The notes under the pieces: generated by a model
Told to the model about the DNA's origin: nothing
The model's input: only the letters and a program-made list of their open reading frames with translations
Database searches by the model: none
Position numbers and translations under genes: made by a program
Assembly: GCA_032622095.1 (NCBI GenBank)
Contig: CP136065.1
Location: 214,502,151-214,566,150 of the forward strand
Source: Siphonodentalium dalli
Lineage: Eukaryota > Mollusca > Scaphopoda > Gadilida > Siphonodentaliidae
Length of the DNA: 64,000 bases
Direction of reading: 5' to 3'
In this document: positions 23,531-32,999 of the stretch, in pieces
How positions within the stretch are numbered: position 1 is the first letter of the stretch
How the letters are laid out: each line of letters starts with the position of its first letter

Positions 23531-24099
23531 TCACGATAAACGTCTTTTTCTCTTTCTGATAGGCAAAGTGTTTTGCTTAATTTCAGTATCGTCAGCGCTT
23601 TTGGCTACAGCGTTTATCACTTCCATCTGCGAATCCTCCATGTTTAGAATAGTGATTTCATCATTTGACACCTCGGTTGAGGGGTATAATTCACCACTCT
23701 CAGTTTTCACATCCGCTATCTCGTTAATTGACATCGTGGTTGAGTTGCATTGTTCCCCACTTTCAGCTTTCACATCCGCGATCTCGTTAGTTGATGTCTC
23801 AGTTTGATCAATGTCCATTACATCACATGGTGTGAGATAATCGTTGTCTGATGTGTGCGTTCAAGTAGACTTCCCAGGAGTAGATTCACTCACCATCAGT
23901 GATGATTTTTTCATATGATCAATCTTCTTTTTCGTAGTGCATCACATTGAAAAGCCCAATGTGAACTCGAATTGCACCTAAAACAGTTACAGTATGGTGG
24001 TATACACTTTGTATTCTTTAACACTTCTAATGCAATTTTTCGTAAATGTTGTATGTTATTAATCTGCAATCGTGGATCCATTGTGAGCGTTCGGTGCAT
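23531..24099 (-). pseudogene. Viral gene D, CCHC zinc-knuckle protein with acidic repeat tail
   Basis: The amino part (24099-23911) carries CFRCNSSSHWAFQC, an exact C-x2-C-x4-H-x4-C zinc knuckle, the nucleic-acid-binding motif best known from retroviral nucleocapsids. The carboxy part (23818-23531) is rich in Ser, Thr, Glu and Asp, contains two diverged copies of NEIADVKAESGE, and ends in the basic cluster RKRKRR, a likely nuclear localisation signal. A frame break near 23912 and a stop near 23860 separate the two parts. It starts at the palindromic promoter shared with PolB and ends at AATAAA. A nuclear nucleic-acid-binding regulator is a reasonable inference. Confidence 0.55.
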
Positions 24100-24111
24100 T
24101 ATTCAGTCGTC

Positions 24112-24232
24112 AGTGAAATGACGACGTATTGAAAAAGCGCGTCGCTTTTATGCTCTGACACGGACGATGACTGCGCATGTCCGTGTCAGAGCATAAAAGC
24201 GACGCGATTTTTCATCACGTCGTCATTTCACG
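24112..24232. promoter_or_regulatory. Bidirectional palindromic promoter between gene D and PolB
   Basis: Arms of about 55 bases are centred near 24168. Each arm carries GCATAAAAGCG (TATA-like) beside a GACGCG or GACACGGAC block and an outer ACGTCGTCATTTCA. The two start codons lie just outside. It shares only the CGTCGTCA word with the late-type modules and lacks their AGAAACACA and TTGACGTTCG words, so it is a different promoter class. Confidence 0.75.
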
Positions 24233-25608
24233 ATGAAGCGCCTTGTGCCATATTCAGATAGCGAAAGCGAACGAGATAATAGAAAGAGAGTGCGACTGGA
24301 TGATGACTGTAAATATTATACTATAAAAAATCTGACCGATAAATACTCGAGGAAATTTAAAACAGCATCAAAGAAATACAACGTCACATTTCAAGAATTT
24401 CATCAACCATTTCAAACTGTTCACAGAATGTTCAAAGATCTGGCGAACAGTTTGAAAGATGAGTGTGATGCAGGACCAAAAGATCAAATGAGAATTTCCA
24501 TCTTTCATCCAGGGCTAGATCTAGGGATTCACGTCCCGGTCATTGAAGCAAAAGACCTGACGGGTGTGAATTATTGCTTGACAACATAGAACAAGTTGCA
24601 CAATCGAACAAAACATTCAAAATTCATGACGGACAGATGACATTTGATATCACTGTCACGCATATGCCTACAGGGACCACAAGACATACCTTACATTATG
24701 GAGCATTCGGTGAACAAAATCAAATGAAAAGAGTAAAGAAAAGTATTCTTCTGATTCAGAACGCAGAAGATAACATGTGTTTAGCGAGGGCTGTCGTTGT
24801 TGGTATGTGTAATGCTGACAAATAAGATACCGCTGAACGGAAGCAACAATGGAAACGGATTACGAGACCAGCAAGAGCTCCACAACGGGAAGCTGCAAAG
24901 TCATTGTTGGATAAAGTGCGGTTATCACACGACACCAGTTGTGGGGTTGAGGAATACAAAATTATTCAGGAACAACTATATCCGGAGTATGTTATAAAAA
25001 TACATAATCAATTTTCTGACGAAGGCTTTTTTTTCAACCACCACCAGTTGGGAAAGAAAGTAAAGTTGTTCATCTATATTTCAATGACAACCACTACGAT
25101 GTGATCACAAATGTCACACGATTCCGTGGATGTACTTATTACAGTGAACACTGTCGGTTCGAACAACAGAGGTGATCATTTATGTCCATACAAGTGTATG
25201 TGTTTCGAGGGTCAGATATGTCCCTTTGAACGATGGATACACTGCATCATATGTAAGAGGACTTTTAGAAGTAAACGATGTCTCGACAATCATTTGAAAA
25301 AATCACCAAAACAAGACAAAACTATTTGTGTAAATACTGTAAGGAAATCGTTCCATCAGACCACATATGTCATATTCAACAGTACGAAAAGAAAGAAACA
25401 CAGAAAGAAGTAAAGGTACCATTCATATTTTTAGATTTTGAATGTCAACAAGATACTGGTGTTCATATACCCAATTTTTGTGTTGCACAAACTGCTTGTG
25501 AAAATTGTATATGTTAACCCATTGATGAAATATGCAATTCATGTGATTCTGTATTGTCAAATAGAGAATATGTTTTTAAAGGTGACAATGTATTGGAAAT
25601 ATTTTGTA
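24233..25608 (+). pseudogene. Protein-primed type DNA polymerase B remnant (amino region and start of exonuclease)
   Basis: The amino end is charged, with a basic cluster near residue 18. Further on come SILLIQNAEDNMCLARAVVV, characteristic of the long amino region of Polinton/adintovirus PolB, a Cys/His-rich zinc-binding stretch (about 25130-25400) and the exonuclease I motif DFECQQD (25434-25454). The frame changes several times (near 24575, 24830, 25040, 25200 and 25300). After KGDN at about 25590 the rest of the exonuclease and the entire polymerase domain are absent; the next sequence belongs to another gene. Palm motifs such as DTDS are not found. The copy cannot make a polymerase. Confidence 0.7.
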
Positions 25609-25973
25609 AATGCGAGAAATGTTTCGTTCATGAAATACAAAATCAAATTTCAAAAGAAGTGACACTCAATTGTGAAGGATGTAAAATAGATTATCCAAGT
25701 CAGACACGACATTTACTTTGTCTTTGGACACCACCTATACAATGAGTAGATATGTTCATTGATATAGCACTACTTAAATTGAACATCTACCGAGTTATGG
25801 AACAATGGTATCCAGAAATAGAATCATTTACACCACAAGAGAAATGTGAGGCATTCAAACTTTGGAAAGATATAAAGGAAGTTGTTCATGCAAACTGTAA
25901 CCAATTTAATTCGTTTTTTGTTGACTTGTGCTGTGAACAAGTAAAAACATACTACGGAGATGAAATCTAGCGA
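25554..25973 (+). pseudogene. Small Cys/His protein fused to the PolB remnant by deletion
   Basis: The frame contains CEKC, then CEGCKIDYPSQTRHLLC, a C-x2-C-x5-Q-x2-H type motif that I associate with a short protein found near PolB in Polinton-like elements (memory, not a search). It is followed by an in-frame TGA (25743-25745) and by a helical, Glu/Lys-rich segment with NIYRVMEQWYPEIE and further Cys residues. The start belongs to PolB, so the deletion junction probably lies near 25600-25615. It directly precedes the protease. Confidence 0.45.
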
Positions 25974-25978
25974 ACTTC

Positions 25979-26519
25979 AGCATATATTAGACAAATCATC
26001 CTACCTCTGTTCATTGTATGGTGTGGTGTGTGCAAAAGATCAGTTACCACACGAGAAACCTCATCATGTGCAAAAGCATACATAGTAGATACACATACGT
26101 CAGAAAAACAAGGAGAACACTGGGTTGCAATTTTCTTCAATGGAAACATTGCAACATATTTCGATTCGTTTGGGATACCAGTTATTGATAAATATATCAA
26201 ATAATTTATTCAAAGAAATTCGATCGAATGTAAAATAAACATTGGGCGGTTTCAACATCACGGTACAAACGTGTGTGGTATCTACTGCATATTTGCTTTA
26301 CATTTCTTGAAAAGCGGATATGGTATAACAGTATTAGTTGAAATGAATTTTGATGGTGACTACTTCAAAAATGATAGAAAAGTATTTGATTGTTTCATAG
26401 AAACTATGAGCCCTTACGAAAAGAATCAGAAACATTACCCAAAACATGTGTTTCACAAACTTGTAAGACTTACTGTGAATTTCATTATTGATAAAATCTA
26501 CTCATTACCAATTGTTTAA
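25979..26519 (+). pseudogene. Adenain-type (C5/Ulp1-like) cysteine protease remnant
   Basis: All catalytic landmarks are visible in order: GEHW (26112-26123, His), YFDSFG (26157-26174, acidic residue), RFQ (about 26250, oxyanion Gln) and CGIYC (26274-26288, nucleophile Cys region). An amino segment with GVVCAKDQLP precedes them, as in the family. A frameshift lies near 26080-26090, and TAA at about 26202 interrupts the core. In adeno-like viruses and Polintons this enzyme matures virion proteins. Length (about 180 codons) is normal for the family. It ends about 160 bases before AATAAA. Confidence 0.8.
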
Positions 26520-26676
26520 ATATGTTAAAAATCATAATCATTTGTAAATATGTTGATTGTTAATTAATGATGAAATGAGTTACCAAATGTAAATTATGTT
26601 CATTGCATTACCAATTATTGATTGTAAATATGATAATTTCATGATCAGTTGTAAATATGTTGATTCTTAATTCAAA

Positions 26677-26682
26677 AATAAA
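26677..26682 (+). terminator. AATAAA polyadenylation signal after the PolB-protease block
   Basis: AATAAA lies in AT-rich sequence after the protease stop and before promoter module 4. No histone-type stem-loop is seen between 25973 and 26765. Confidence 0.6.
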
Positions 26683-26764
26683 AGTTATGTTGTTGAAAAA
26701 CAGTGTCCGTTTTTAATGATCGACTTCGGCATTGTCGATGAAGATCCTAATTCACCAAAAAAGA

Positions 26765-26850
26765 AACACATTTGAAATGACGTTCGGGAAAATTGGTAGA
26801 AAAACACCATGACGTCGTCAACGACGTCCGCGCGTTTTACATATAACAAA
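26765..26850 (+). promoter_or_regulatory. Late-type promoter module, copy 4 (gene E)
   Basis: AAGAAACACA, ATGACGTTCGGG, AAAATTGGT, TGACGTCGTCA (26810-26820), CCGCGCG and TACATATAAC appear in the same order and spacing as in module 1, about 30 bases before the gene E start. Confidence 0.75.
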
Positions 26851-26880
26851 ATCCCATTTAGAGCATATCATTTCTCCACG

Positions 26881-27311
26881 ATGGAATACGCTGTTACTGA
26901 TCTTGGATCTTATATCAGAGCCATCCGTGTATCGGCCCGAGGGACATTGCGGTGTGGGAGGCCCTTTCCTGGTCAGTGTATGGTACAGGCGAAAAGTTAT
27001 TTGAACTATTCACTTTTGTCTGTGCAACTTGGGCTCGCAATCCTACACTGTTCAGTGGACAGGAGATATAACATATCGAATGGCTTGGGACAACATATGT
27101 CTTACTTACGGTGGTGGCAACCCTTCTGCAGAGAGAGCTCGTGTTTTTGAGAGAGAAAAAGCAATACAGATTCAGCGTATCCCCAGTGAGGAATGTGAGT
27201 ATACCGAAAGGTATATTTCCATCTATCATTGAGGGTTCGCTTGTGTTTCGAGATTTGGACCAAGAGGATGGATTTGAGTTCCTAGATACCACTTATCCAC
27301 TTTTCTTGTGA
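26881..27311 (+). pseudogene. Viral gene E, unrecognised, frameshifted
   Basis: It starts at the first ATG after promoter module 4. Protein-like sequence moves through at least three frames: the opening frame to about 26960, a second with WEALSWSVYGTG, and others ending at 27232 or 27311. Total length is about 143 codons. It resembles gene B weakly in its Trp/Leu/aromatic-rich amino third and in size. Because B and E share promoter and terminator types they may be diverged duplicates. Function unknown. Confidence 0.5.
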
Positions 27312-27324
27312 TCTGACGTAAAAC

Positions 27325-27340
27325 GGTCCTTTTTAGGGCC
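27325..27340 (+). terminator. Histone-type 3' stem-loop, gene E
   Basis: GGTCCT-TTTT-AGGGCC forms a 6-bp stem with one G-T wobble and a TTTT loop, followed by ACCCAAAA. It starts 14 bases after the TGA at 27309-27311. The GATACGCTCT downstream element seen after A, B and C is missing, which suggests the viral element is broken just to the right of here. Confidence 0.8.
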
Positions 27341-27345
27341 ACCCA

Positions 27346-30072
27346 AAACCTGCTATCAGATGGCTCTTGCATGCACATTTTCACAGCACTATCATTTTCG
27401 AATTTATTCGAAGACTTTCGCTTTTGTTTAAAAAATGTACTGGTAAAACGGCACAACTTACTAATGCTTCGATTTTTTCTCGGTATTATTCTAACTTCAG
27501 TGTGTCCAGCGAAGGGGAACGCCCTTGGAACAGAGCACAACATCCAATCAAACTATTTCAGACCTATTTAACAGAAATAAAAATAATGGTCAAAAACTGC
27601 TCATACGAAAAACCGTATGAACTGGTGCAAAACATATTGTATTTGGTGCAAACGATGACAAAGTTCGTGAAAAAAGCATCAACCAAGGTTCGATTTGACA
27701 TTACAGAAAGCCATCACCATAACACAAACAGCAGAACTATCGAAAATACAACTAGAAGAAATGGCATCACCGAATGAACAGTCCGCCAAATATGCCAAAC
27801 AACAGAAGTCACTTCCTTGGCAGCAAATTCAAATTTTCAAAACATGACTTCAAATTATTGTCAAAGGCAGATATTGTGATATGAGACATGGAATACGACA
27901 TTTCATATGGCAAACAGTGTCCGAAATGTTGAAAAGTTAATCACCACCCTTCTATCAACTAAGAAAAGAGCCTCAAATTCAAAGAATTTGACATGAGAAA
28001 CAAAGTTCAGATTTGACATGAGAAACAAAGTTCAGATTTCTTCATTGCAACATTCAATACACCGGTGCTCCAGGTGGATGAGTTCATGGAGAAAATTGAA
28101 ATTGGAAACAGAACAGCAGGCATAGTGTTTGGACACAGGTGGTAAATGCAATGTGTTGTCGACCAAGACAGGTGAATCTCTTGGAATCTTTTGTCTGCTT
28201 GAAAGAGCTGAAATACCTCTCAAGTCCTACTCAGTTCACAGAATTGGCCGTGTTGGAAAACATTTCCTACCTTGAAAATACAAAGAGACTCAAACTAGAT
28301 TATATATTGTCAATCAAGACTCTCTATATTCAGTTCCATGCGCTCAAGCATGCCAGCTTATGAACTTAATTCAGCGGATAAATAAACTTTAGACTGATAT
28401 TCTGGAAAATTATGACAGGTTGTTTGATGGTATATGCTGTCTTCCAGGGTTTTATCACATCAAAATCATCCCAGAAATTGAACCCGTAGTACATCCAATC
28501 AGATGCCTTGAAAGATGTGGTAATTTCGAATCTGCATTGTTTGAGAAATTGGAAAATATTGCACGACAAGAAGAATCAACAAAATGGGTTAATAGGAAAG
28601 GAAAGCCGGATCAAATAGGTTACGACTGTATTGATCCAATAGATTTAAATCGTGATATTCAACGTGAACATTATCCAATGAAGACTGTCGACGTGCCTGA
28701 TGCAAAGATATTTAGTACATAGAACGCTTCATCAAGTTTATACATGATACACCTTGATGATGATTTCTCCAAGTTATGCATATTTAATTCACCTTTTGGC
28801 AGATTTAGGTATCGACGATTGTCATTTGGGATACAATACGTGCCTGAGATTATGCACCGTTCAATGTCGTAGATTTTTCAGGATATTCCAGGTACAGCCG
28901 TGGTAGTTGATGATATTTGAATTAGGTGCAGCCATTGGAGATAACATGACCTTCGCCTATATATACCGCAACTGACAGATGCGAAAGAGTTAATGTCGTT
29001 TCTTGGATTCATTCAATATCTTGGACAATTTATCCCGAACATGTCACAAGCTACATCAGCATTGAGAGTTTTACTCACCAAAGAAGCAGAGTGGGCACGT
29101 GGAAAGCCACAAGAGGACAATTTCAGTTAACTAAAAATGCTAGCCATTCAAGCTGCTGTGCTCGCGTTCTAAACCGAGGAAACCGCTGACATTTTCTGTC
29201 GATTCAAGTTCAAAGGGACTTGGCGCGATTTTTTACAAAATGATCAACCAATTGCCTATGTGTCTAGAGCTTACACATCAATACAAAAAAGTTGGGCAAA
29301 ATAGAGAAGGAAACACTGGCAATTGTGTATGGTTGCAACAAATTTCACCAATTCGTCTGCGGTCGTGAAGTGGAGGTGGATAGTCTCCAATCCCCCTTGG
29401 AAACTATATCATGCAACCCATTGAATTAATCTCGCCCCGTCTTCAGCGCATGTTGATGTCTCTCCAAAAGTATGATCTATGTGTGAAAAATGGCAAGGAA
29501 ATCTATATTTCTGATTTTCTAAGTTGTTCATATCTTCAAGAAACCCTGGAAAATCGAGTTCCTGATGCTGTTACAATTGACGTGATTATATCAGATTTCG
29601 AATATAGATGGGATTTTGTTTAAGTGTAACAAGCTGATCATGCCAAAGTCAATACGATCGGAGATGCTGCAGAAAATTAATGAGTCGCACTTGTGCATTG
29701 TGAAGTGCAAAAGCAGAGCGCGAGAAGATCTATAAATGGGTGTTCTGCATGTGCGCAAAATCTAAAGTTGAATGTGAAAGAGCCTTTAATTCCTATTGAA
29801 GTAGCATCATGGCATCAAGGCATCAAGGTGTAAAGTCGTTGTTGACACATTGTTCACAAAGGTCACGATTACTTGCTCTGTGTTGATTATTATTCAAAAT
29901 GGCCCGATTGTTTAAATTAGCTAACATGACAAGCTCTCGTTCTATAACTCATTTGAAAAGTTTGTATGCAAGCTATGGGTTATTCAATGAACTAGTTAGT
30001 GATAATGCTCCAATGTTTTCCTCACAAGAATTCAATCATTTTGCGAAAAACTATACGTTTACTCATATTACC
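27346..30072 (+). mobile_element. Gypsy-like LTR retrotransposon, 5' part (gag, RT, RNase H, start of integrase), decayed
   Basis: Gag-like text appears in mixed frames from about 27550 (VFGANDDKVREK) with a zinc-knuckle-like YGKQCPKC near 27900. The reverse transcriptase region runs about 28570-28930: DQIGYDCIDPIDLNRDIQRE, FNSPFGRFRY with the next words in another frame, and VVDDI as a variant of the YVDD active site. RNase H-like sequence follows to about 29620. Integrase begins near 29830 with DYYSKWPD in a shifted frame, then SLYASYGLFNELVSDNAPMF. Frameshifts and stops are frequent. No 5' LTR was recognised. The integrase is cut at 30072 by the LINE. Confidence 0.75.
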
Positions 30073-30784
30073 CCATTATTATTATTATAGATACATTTAG
30101 AGCGCATTATACAATAAATTAGTTTCAATGCGCTTACAATACAAACATGGCACACATCCTAAAAGAATAATAAATAGCGAATGGATAAAATTATATACTA
30201 AGAACCTAACTAGAAAATACGCAAACTTAACCTAATTCTCAACCGCAGTAAAGGCAATGTAAATAAATAAATAACAGTTTTGTTTAGCGTAAAATCCACC
30301 GAAGTGCTCTAAAACACTTGACATGTTAAACATAAAATACAATTGCAAATATAAGACATAAGTACGGACATCAACAAAAATGTAGAACTATAAGTGAGAA
30401 GTTACTAAGAAATAAAAAAGCGCATAAAATTACAAATCGAAAAAATATTAAAAAGTTACTGGTAAATTGGGGTGGTAACATGCTAAAAAGGGTGGTAAAA
30501 TGGCGAACGGGTAACGAGCTAAAAATAACATGAAAAGGGGGTAAAATGGGGAAAGATCGGGAACGAGTAAAATTTAAACGAAATATATTGATGAGACTAA
30601 AGTGCTTAATTAGTGATCCAAACATGATAAAAGATAGATTATTATCAACAAAGAGTATTTGCATTAGTATTTTTTTGTTTTTGTTTTTGTTTTTTTGTGT
30701 GGGTATTTTAAGATAAAAATAAAAACAGTTATCAAACACATATGTACACGAGTTAAGTTCAGCTGGTGTTTTCCTTGGTTGATG

Positions 30785-30983
30785 CGCATGACGTTAGCTT
30801 TCACCCGGTATAGCCTGGAAAACCCTAGCTGACCAAGGCTACTCACTAACGTGCTTACGGGACTTCTTCTTCGGTTGTGATTCCAGGTCATTTAACGCTT
30901 CTTGAAATAAGAGTGTGCATGACGTTAGCTTTCACCTGGTATAGCCTGGAACACCCTAGCTGACCAAGGCTACTCGCTAACGC
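30785..30983. repeat. Duplicated 66-bp block in the LINE 3' region
   Basis: GCATGACGTTAGCTTTCACC begins two near-identical blocks at about 30786-30851 and 30917-30982. Both contain the palindrome-like CCTAGCTGACCAAGGCTACTC. The spacing is 131 bases. Confidence 0.8.
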
Positions 30984-31014
30984 TACTGTTTTTTTTATTT
31001 GTCTGTTGTAATTT

Positions 31015-32804
31015 GAAGCACATACGGAAAAGGTATGTTTTCAGTTCTCGCTTGCTGACAAAGAGTTACAACATCGAATTTTTAGCGGCAGTCTGTTACA
31101 AACAGATGTAGCTACCTCCTGGAACAATCGGCGTCCATAGTTGTTATGAAGCTTATTGACAGTTTTAATGTTCTGGTTGCAGGATATAGCGCGAGTCCGA
31201 GCTCCGACCTCTCGCGCATTGACCACAAACATTTCTGATATATATGACGGATTTACTTTGTGGATAGAGTTATAGACAGTCACTGCACATTTAAATTGAA
31301 CACTGAAGCTGAAAGTCATATGTGCTCTTTGATCAGAGTGTGTGTTATTCTGTCGTATTTTAGTTTGTTGCACATCAGCCTTGCACAGTTGTTAATAAGG
31401 ACATCTAGTCGTTGAATGTTATCTTGCGTAATGCTTGTCAGCAAAGAATTCAGACTGTCAACGCGTGAAATCACAAGAGATAAGATAGCGCACTTCATGG
31501 CCTCTTTGCTTAGATGGCAGCGAACAAGTCGCAAACACTGGATATGGAAGTAGCATGTTTTTAGCATGTTAGAGACCATGGTCTCCATTGTCACATGAGA
31601 GTCAAAATGCGCTCCCAGGTTACGAATACTGGAGCACGATGAAATTGTTGTGTCTCCAAGTCGAATATTGAATAGTTCATCTTTGTTGTTATTGGTGGAT
31701 AGAGACAGAGCTTGGAGAGAATATCGGGATCCCACGACTAGAAATTCTGATGTATCGTCATTTAACTTTAGTTTATTGCTCTGCATCCAGCTTTTGACAT
31801 TTATATAACAAGCTTCAATGCATTGAACTGCCTCAGAGTACCAGTCAGCATCCTTACGAGAAAACTCGATGTAAATTTGTGTGTCATCAGCATATAGATG
31901 GTAATTGACAGAATGACGACTGAGTATGCGCCCGAGAGGCAAGGTATACATCAAAAATAAAAGAGGTCCAAGGAATAATCCCTGTGGCACACCCACACCA
32001 AGAGCAACCTCCGTGGAAACAGACTCCCGAATCACAACCTTCTGCTTTCTACTTGACAGATACCATTCGAACCAACATAGAGCGGTTCCTCGAATTCCAA
32101 TAAGTTCTCTGAGACGTTCCGATAAGACGGTGTGATCGCACGTATCGAAAGTAGCACTCAGGTCCAACATCAGAAGCAGCACACAGTTACCACCGTTCAG
32201 ACAAAGGTCAATGTCGTTCTTGACTTTGATGATCGCAGATTCGCGAGAGTGATTGACTCGATATGCCGATTGGTATTTTTCAAATAGTTCATGATCCTTT
32301 ACGTGTTCGAGTAACTGTAGACTCACAACTTTTTCCAGCACTTTAGATATAAATGATAGGTTCGATACAGGCCTATAATTTTTCAGAACTGCAGGATCTA
32401 GTGAAGCCTTTTTTCAGAATCGGTGTAACAATCGCATTTTTCATTTCATCGGGCATCACTCCATTTTTAAGCAAATCCCCAACAACACGGGCAAATACAG
32501 ATACAATTTAAGGTCTGACATGATCATTTTTTATAAATTTAGTCGGGACAGGGTCCAGTGAACATGATTTATCCTTCATTCCCATCAACACTTTCTCTAT
32601 ATCCGAATATGTTACATCACGAAAATTGCTGAGCAATTTGATAGAAGGCAATATAAGAATTGGATACGTATGTCGCATCTGTATGGTCACAGAGAAAGAC
32701 GTCCGGATAGTTTCAATTTTGTCATGAAAATAGGTGACAAATGTATTAGCCAAAAGTTCATCATTGGCGCATTTTGGTAACTGGGCACTCTCCATTTTGG
32801 TCAA
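31015..32804 (-). pseudogene. LINE reverse transcriptase and carboxy region
   Basis: The open frame at 32341-31316 (341 residues) includes FEKYQSAYRVNHSRESAI, LLMLDLSATFDTCDH, VPQG and the active-site YADDTQIYI, all in the order of CR1/L2-type LINEs. A pre-RT segment is at 32804-32508 and the carboxy segment continues in a shifted frame from 31373 (YNSIHKVNPSYISEM) to about 31015 (SKRELKTYLF). Breaks lie near 32350-32500 and 31316-31373. The copy is otherwise well preserved, pointing to a fairly recent insertion. Confidence 0.85.
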
Positions 32805-32999
32805 CAGCTTAACACCTTCGAATATCTGCTTTTGGTTGGCATCACTGAATAAGTCTCAAAGTACGATGTTTTGGCCTCATGCACCATTTTCACCACGCTT
32901 TTAGAACACTCAATAAGTTCAGCTTTATTTTGTGGTGTCGGATGACTGGAAAATTTAACAGAAAGTTTACGCCGACGTTTTTTCGCGTTGGAAACATCA

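Larger units (their letters stand above)
21210..27345. mobile_element. Endogenous Polinton/adintovirus-like element, decayed and internally deleted
   Basis: This compact block of divergent and convergent genes contains a PolB amino-terminal remnant (24233-25608), a small cysteine/histidine protein (25554-25973), an adenain-type protease remnant (25979-26519), a zinc-knuckle protein (23531-24099, minus) and four unrecognised genes A (21617), B (22787, minus), C (23035) and E (26881). PolB plus adenain-like protease is the signature pair of Polintons and adintoviruses. I found no retroviral-type integrase, FtsK-like ATPase or recognisable double-jelly-roll capsid, and most of PolB is deleted, so this is a defective copy. 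The right edge seems cut just after a stem-loop at 27340, where Gypsy sequence follows. Confidence 0.75.

Noticed and set aside
27226-27543. 105-codon minus-strand frame crossing the gene E stem-loop
   Set aside because: It is antisense to gene E and to the Gypsy gag-like region and has no promoter or domain.
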